From Candidatus Bathyarchaeota archaeon (GTDB lineage Archaea; Thermoproteota; Bathyarchaeia; 40CM-2-53-6; FEN-987), in contig PMBQ01000330.1 of NCBI GenBank assembly GCA_003152955.1, forward strand, positions 11,725 to 20,507: a stretch of 8,783 nt of DNA, given 5' to 3'. The notes beneath the pieces were generated by a model. The model saw only the letters and a list, made by a program, of their open reading frames with translations, did not search any database and was not told the origin of the DNA. Position numbers and translations under genes: made by a program. Below, piece after piece: positions 5,924-8,783 of the stretch; the stretch's first letter is position 1; each line of letters starts with the position of its first letter.

Positions 5924-6904
5924 TTACTGGCTCTTGCTCAATTCTTTCACAGCGTTCGACAACGCTGGAATCACCTGGTACAGGTCACCTACGACGCAGT
6001 AGTCGCTGAACTCGAATATTGGAGCCTTCGGGTCGTTGTTGATTGCAACGATGATCCTGCTACCCCTTATCCCCGTTAAATGCTGAATCTGTCCTGAAAT
6101 TCCGCAAGCGAAATACACCTTCGGGTTCACTTTCTGACCTGAAAGGCCGATGTATTGTTCCTCGGGTAGCCAGTGGAGATCCTCGGCTATCGGTCTTGAG
6201 CAGCCGACTGCTCCCCCCACCGTCTGTGCGAACTCTTCAATCACTGCCAAATCTTCTTTCTTTCTCACACCACGTCCGAAAGAAACGATGATTGAGGCGT
6301 CCCCCAATTTTACACCTTTTGCGGTTTTCGGTTTGTTCTCCAGAATTCTGGTGGTTGAGGGTTTAATCTGCGGTTCAACCTTCACAATCTCACCCTTCCT
6401 CGAAGGATCCGCTGGAATCGGAGAGAACAGGCCTTTTGCGATTGTGGCGATCTGAGGCCTCGACCTCGAAATATGTGTCTCCACGAGATTGCCGCCGTAA
6501 GTGACTCTGTCCATGAGGACGAATTTCTTCTCAGCGTCAAGCTCCAATCGAGTAGTTTCAGTGACGCATCCTGTTTTCAGCCGCTCGGCAAGTCGAGGAG
6601 CGAGTTCCAATCCATTTCTGGTGGCGCCAATCAGAAGAACGTCGGGCTTGTGCTCATTCACCAGAGCAGTGAGTGCGTCAGTGTAACCGTCGACCTGAAA
6701 AGTGCTCAGGGCTGGATCACTGATCAAGAAAACCCTGTCCGCCCCGTGTTGCACGTGTTCGCGCCCATCCGAATTCGCGTTGATAGAGACCGCCGTCAGT
6801 TGTGTCGCCAGCTGGTCTGCTAGAGTTCTTCCCTTGCCCAGCAGCTCGAAGGCTAGTGCGGGTAGGTCTGAAAACACCCAGACTCCTTTATTCTCCTGAG
6901 ACAT
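5924..6904 (-). CDS. fixB: Electron transfer flavoprotein alpha subunit (FixB/EtfA)
   Basis: Alpha subunit of a heterodimeric electron transfer flavoprotein that moves electrons between flavin dehydrogenases or NADH and a membrane or ferredoxin acceptor. The 326-residue length is normal. The N-terminal ETF domain (about 1-185) includes KPDVLLIGATRNGLELAPRL. The C-terminal FAD domain (about 200-320) has SFGRGV, GLSGQKVNPKVYFACGISGQ (253-272) followed by IQHLTGI, and NNDPKAPIFEFSDYCVVGD (289-307), the standard FAD-holding signature. Start at ATG 6904-6902, with GGGGAG (minus-strand reading of 6911-6916) six nt ahead. The gene begins 2 nt after the fixA stop codon, so the pair is one transcript and probably translationally coupled. 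Sequence alone does not decide between a simple carrier and a bifurcating enzyme. Confidence 0.95.
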   Translation of the reverse strand: MSQENKGVWVFSDLPALAFELLGKGRTLADQLATQLTAVSINANSDGREHVQHGADRVFLISDPALSTFQVDGYTDALTALVNEHKPDVLLIGATRNGLELAPRLAERLKTGCVTETTRLELDAEKKFVLMDRVTYGGNLVETHISRSRPQIATIAKGLFSPIPADPSRKGEIVKVEPQIKPSTTRILENKPKTAKGVKLGDASIIVSFGRGVRKKEDLAVIEEFAQTVGGAVGCSRPIAEDLHWLPEEQYIGLSGQKVNPKVYFACGISGQIQHLTGIRGSRIIVAINNDPKAPIFEFSDYCVVGDLYQVIPALSNAVKELSKSQ

Positions 6905-6906
6905 AT

Positions 6907-7701
6907 CTAACTCCCCTTCAGAGCTCCTTCTTGCAGGAGCGCCTTCACAAGCTTTGGAGCGATTTCAGCGACTTCTCCCAGGAGCATGATCCGCTTTCTG
7001 TCCCCAACTGAGACCGTACTTCGCAGAACCTCTACCAAGACCCCGTTGAAGCCTACCTCTTCCTTGTCGAGACTAAGATCTGCGGCGGTCCATGTGTTCG
7101 TTGGTTTTTTCGATGCGCCCATGATGGCCATTAATGTTGGCAGCCTTGGTTCATTGATCTCCCTCGTGACACTGATCAGACATGGGAGTTTGCTTTCTAC
7201 GACCTGACGTTCGTTTTCAAGATCCCGTTCGGCGACTACTTTTGATCCTTCCAGGGTAATTTTGGTTGCATACGTGATTTGAGGAAGGTTGCAGATCTCC
7301 GCAAGCCTTGGACCTACTTGGAAAGCGAAAAGGTCCTCCGAATAATTGCCACACAGTACGAGATCAAAGTCAACTATCTTTGTGATTGCGGCGGCAAGAA
7401 CGTTTGCGGTAGCGTGCGCGTCGGACCCCTCGAACAGTGGGTCGGTCAGAAGACACGCTTCGTCGGCACCCATGGCCAGAGCCTCCCTTAGCGCTTCCTT
7501 GGCTTCGGGAGGCCCCATGCTTATCGCTGTAATCTTGCCTCCATGCTTCTCCTTGATTCTGACTGCTTCTTCGATCGCGTTCTTGTCGGTCTCGCTGATG
7601 ACTCTGGCAACACCCTGTGTGACAAGAGTCTTCGTGGAACGGTCGACTCTCAGGTCAGCACTCTGGTATACTTGCTTCACGAGTACTACGATGTTCACCA
7701 T
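6907..7701 (-). CDS. fixA: Electron transfer flavoprotein beta subunit (FixA/EtfB)
   Basis: Beta subunit and partner of the alpha subunit encoded just downstream. The 264 residues begin MVNIVVLVKQVYQSADLRVD. They contain the nucleotide-binding loop CGNYSEDLFAFQVGPRLAEI (117-136), where simple carriers hold AMP and bifurcating FixA/EtfB hold a second FAD, and the ETF-beta signature REINEPRLPTLMAIMGASKK (180-199). The loop has SEDLFAF where many AMP-binding bacterial proteins have a sequence like AIDGDTA, so the bound nucleotide is uncertain. Start at ATG 7701-7699, with GTGAGGG (minus-strand reading of 7705-7711) only 3 nt upstream. It is first in the minus-strand pair and is divergently placed from the Rieske unit. 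No fixC or fixX homologue follows, because fixB ends against the convergent small HTH gene. Confidence 0.95.
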   Translation of the reverse strand: MVNIVVLVKQVYQSADLRVDRSTKTLVTQGVARVISETDKNAIEEAVRIKEKHGGKITAISMGPPEAKEALREALAMGADEACLLTDPLFEGSDAHATANVLAAAITKIVDFDLVLCGNYSEDLFAFQVGPRLAEICNLPQITYATKITLEGSKVVAERDLENERQVVESKLPCLISVTREINEPRLPTLMAIMGASKKPTNTWTAADLSLDKEEVGFNGVLVEVLRSTVSVGDRKRIMLLGEVAEIAPKLVKALLQEGALKGS

Positions 7702-7704
7702 ATG

Positions 7705-7711
7705 CCCTCAC
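7705..7711 (-). promoter_or_regulatory. Ribosome binding site of fixA
   Basis: GTGAGGG on the minus strand is a good match to archaeal Shine-Dalgarno sequences but lies only 3 nt from the ATG, closer than usual. It supports the ATG at 7701-7699, since no other start is near. Confidence 0.5.
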
Positions 7712-7742
7712 GAAACCCAATTTGTCTGAACAACCTAGAAGG

Positions 7743-7751
7743 TTATTAAAA
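7743..7751 (-). promoter_or_regulatory. TATA box of fixAB
   Basis: On the minus strand this reads TTTTAATAA, about 45 nt ahead of the fixA ATG. Transcription would start near 7720, leaving a leader of about 20 nt containing the ribosome binding site. Sequence and spacing fit an archaeal promoter well. Confidence 0.5.
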
Positions 7752-7830
7752 CTACGATGAGAACAACAGATGTTTTTCCTCACAAGAAACCGGATTTTGA
7801 GAAACGCAGAAGTGAGAGGTTAAGGGAGGA

Positions 7831-7838
7831 CTAATATA
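7831..7838 (+). promoter_or_regulatory. TATA-like CTAATATA for the membrane protein/Rieske unit
   Basis: A TATA-like box about 80 nt upstream of the TTG start at 7917. Transcription starting near 7860 would give a leader of nearly 60 nt. It lies in the same 215-nt divergent region as the fixAB promoter, with the two boxes about 85 bp apart on opposite strands. Confidence 0.35.
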
Positions 7839-7916
7839 CGGTAGCCATCTACTCGCGGTCGATCCTCAGATGCAACTGGCAATTGAGGAGCATTAGGATC
7901 TGGAGCCAGATACCTA

Positions 7917-8345
7917 TTGTTGGAGATTCCATCATTTGTCGCTGGCCTCCTCGCCTTCCTCTTCGTCTTCGCGCTGATGGGAGTCATGTTCTTCGTTCTG
8001 AGAGAGGACAGAGACAGAACAATACCGCCAATGGATACTGTTGGACCTACCGACGTTGTGAAATCTGAGAATGCGCTCGCACGATCCGACGCTCCGTTCC
8101 TCGCAATCGTAACTCTCGTCGCTATAGAGCTGATCGTAGACGCGTTGATAGTCGTGAGCGCCCTTCAAGGGACGGGATCATTCCTGATTGGGACGATGCT
8201 TGCGATTGCGACATTTCTTGCAGCAGCTATCTTGGCAGTTTACAGAAGTAGTTTCATGAGCGACGCCTTCCTGAGAAAACCACGACTGGAAAGGATCGCT
8301 GCACGCCTTTTTGAAGAAACTGACGGAAGTGAGAGTCATGGGTGA
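7917..8345 (+). CDS. Three-helix membrane protein coupled to the Rieske gene, unknown
   Basis: A 142-residue protein I do not recognise. Three hydrophobic segments are clear: about residues 7-28 (FVAGLLAFLFVFALMGVMFF), 61-83 (FLAIVTLVAIELIVDALIVV) and 88-108 (FLIGTMLAIATFLAAAILAV). A 32-residue polar loop separates the first two, and a basic then acidic tail closes the protein. No haem-ligand histidines or cysteine motifs occur; the only histidine is at the very C-terminus. Start is at TTG 7917, or the next codon TTG 7920; no ATG lies ahead of the first helix, and a GGAG sits 11 nt upstream. Its last 8 nt (ATGGGTGA) contain the start codon of the Rieske gene, so the two are translationally coupled. 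This suggests an accessory subunit or assembly factor of a Rieske/cytochrome b type complex; that is inference from context. Confidence 0.75.
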   Translation: MLEIPSFVAGLLAFLFVFALMGVMFFVLREDRDRTIPPMDTVGPTDVVKSENALARSDAPFLAIVTLVAIELIVDALIVVSALQGTGSFLIGTMLAIATFLAAAILAVYRSSFMSDAFLRKPRLERIAARLFEETDGSESHG

Positions 8346-8783
8346 GAAGGCCGTATCCGAACCTAAGAAGAAATCGTGGCGACGGATTGATAGACGGCAA
8401 TTTGTCAAAGCGTTAGTCTCACTCGGAGTTCTAGGAACCGTCGCCTCATTCTTCTCGCTTCTAACCTCACTGCTGCCCAGCGCAAATGGCAGTCAAGGTC
8501 CGGCCGACAATATTCTCAAGTACGGTCCAGAGAAGGGGACTTGGTACTCCGACAAATCCGGATCTGAAGTGAAGCTGGAGGATTTCGATCAGGTCGGGAA
8601 AGGAGCAAGCGTGCTCTGGGGCGGAAGCATACCCGCAATCCTCATCCGTGTTGATGAAAACAAACTCCGAGGCACAACTGCGAATAATGGACTGCTCGCG
8701 TTCGCGAGCGCTTGCACTCATCTCTGCTGCATAGCCACCTGGCACCTGGACCGACCGAACGAAGACGTCCTCTACTGCAGGTG
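8338..8783 (+). CDS. Rieske iron-sulfur protein with Tat signal, cut by window edge
   Basis: The [2Fe-2S] subunit of a quinol-oxidising complex (cytochrome bc1/b6f-like), membrane-anchored with its cluster outside the cytoplasm. The first 148 codons are present and the frame runs off the right edge. A twin-arginine motif DRRQFVK (Arg19-Arg20) is followed by one hydrophobic helix (about 25-47), the usual uncleaved Tat anchor of Rieske proteins. Cluster box 1 is CTHLCC (126-131): Cys126 and His128 bind iron and Cys131 takes the disulfide position. Position 130 is Cys where mitochondrial proteins have Gly. Box 2 begins at LYCR (Cys147); the two last bases, TG, fit a following Cys as expected for a CxCH motif. 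The ATG at 8338 overlaps the preceding gene by 8 nt. A cytochrome b gene is expected just beyond the edge. Confidence 0.93.
   Translation, partial: MGEKAVSEPKKKSWRRIDRRQFVKALVSLGVLGTVASFFSLLTSLLPSANGSQGPADNILKYGPEKGTWYSDKSGSEVKLEDFDQVGKGASVLWGGSIPAILIRVDENKLRGTTANNGLLAFASACTHLCCIATWHLDRPNEDVLYCR

Noticed and set aside
6150..7729. Several plus-strand open frames opposite fixA and fixB, up to 127 codons
   Set aside because: FixA and FixB are intact and strongly matched on the minus strand; the opposite frames are shadows.
7870..7896. Eight-codon frame from an ATG ahead of the three-helix protein
   Set aside because: Too short to support; ends 20 nt before the gene and shows no attenuation-like codon run.

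Overview
The window is archaeal chromosomal DNA, mostly core genome, with two genes cut by the edges. The evidence is an archaeal flap endonuclease start, the four-CxxC zinc-ribbon protein paired with archaeal elongation factor 1-beta, a two-ring Cdc48 ATPase, a geranylgeranyl-reductase-family flavoprotein, TATA-like boxes about 40-50 nt ahead of several starts, and frequent TTG/GTG initiation. A Rieske iron-sulfur protein with a twin-arginine signal and an electron transfer flavoprotein suggest a respiring, quinone-using cell. The proteins look most like the TACK/Thermoproteota side of the archaea, but I cannot settle the lineage without a search.

Layout. 1-184 (minus) is the N-terminus of FEN-1, running off the left edge. 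185-1139 is gene-poor. It holds a start-less open frame on the minus strand (282-512), a possible one-helix membrane protein on the plus strand (527-721), and nothing convincing after that. 1140-1634 is a translation pair: the zinc-ribbon protein and aEF-1-beta. A 215-nt intergenic region with two matching palindromes precedes cdc48 (1850-4030), which is followed closely by a small winged-helix protein. Next come a geranylgeranyl-reductase-family flavoprotein (4367-5635) and a 63-residue Cys/His helix-turn-helix protein (5713-5904). These converge on the minus-strand pair fixA-fixB (7701 to 5924). A second 215-nt region with TATA-like boxes on both strands separates fixAB from a plus-strand unit. 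That unit is a three-helix membrane protein overlapping the start of a Rieske protein cut by the right edge.

How the genes may work together. The left half serves information processing and protein quality control: DNA flap processing, translation elongation and Cdc48 unfolding. The right half is a redox neighbourhood. FixAB would collect electrons from flavin dehydrogenases or NADH, the GGR-type flavoprotein would reduce isoprenoid double bonds in lipids or quinone side chains, and the Rieske unit would belong to a quinol-oxidising complex. No fixC or fixX is present, so the electron acceptor of FixAB is open. The most useful leads are the paired palindromes ahead of cdc48, the unidentified three-helix protein coupled to the Rieske gene, and the small DNA-binding protein between the GGR-type gene and fixAB. 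I saw no CRISPR array, insertion sequence, tRNA or rRNA gene.
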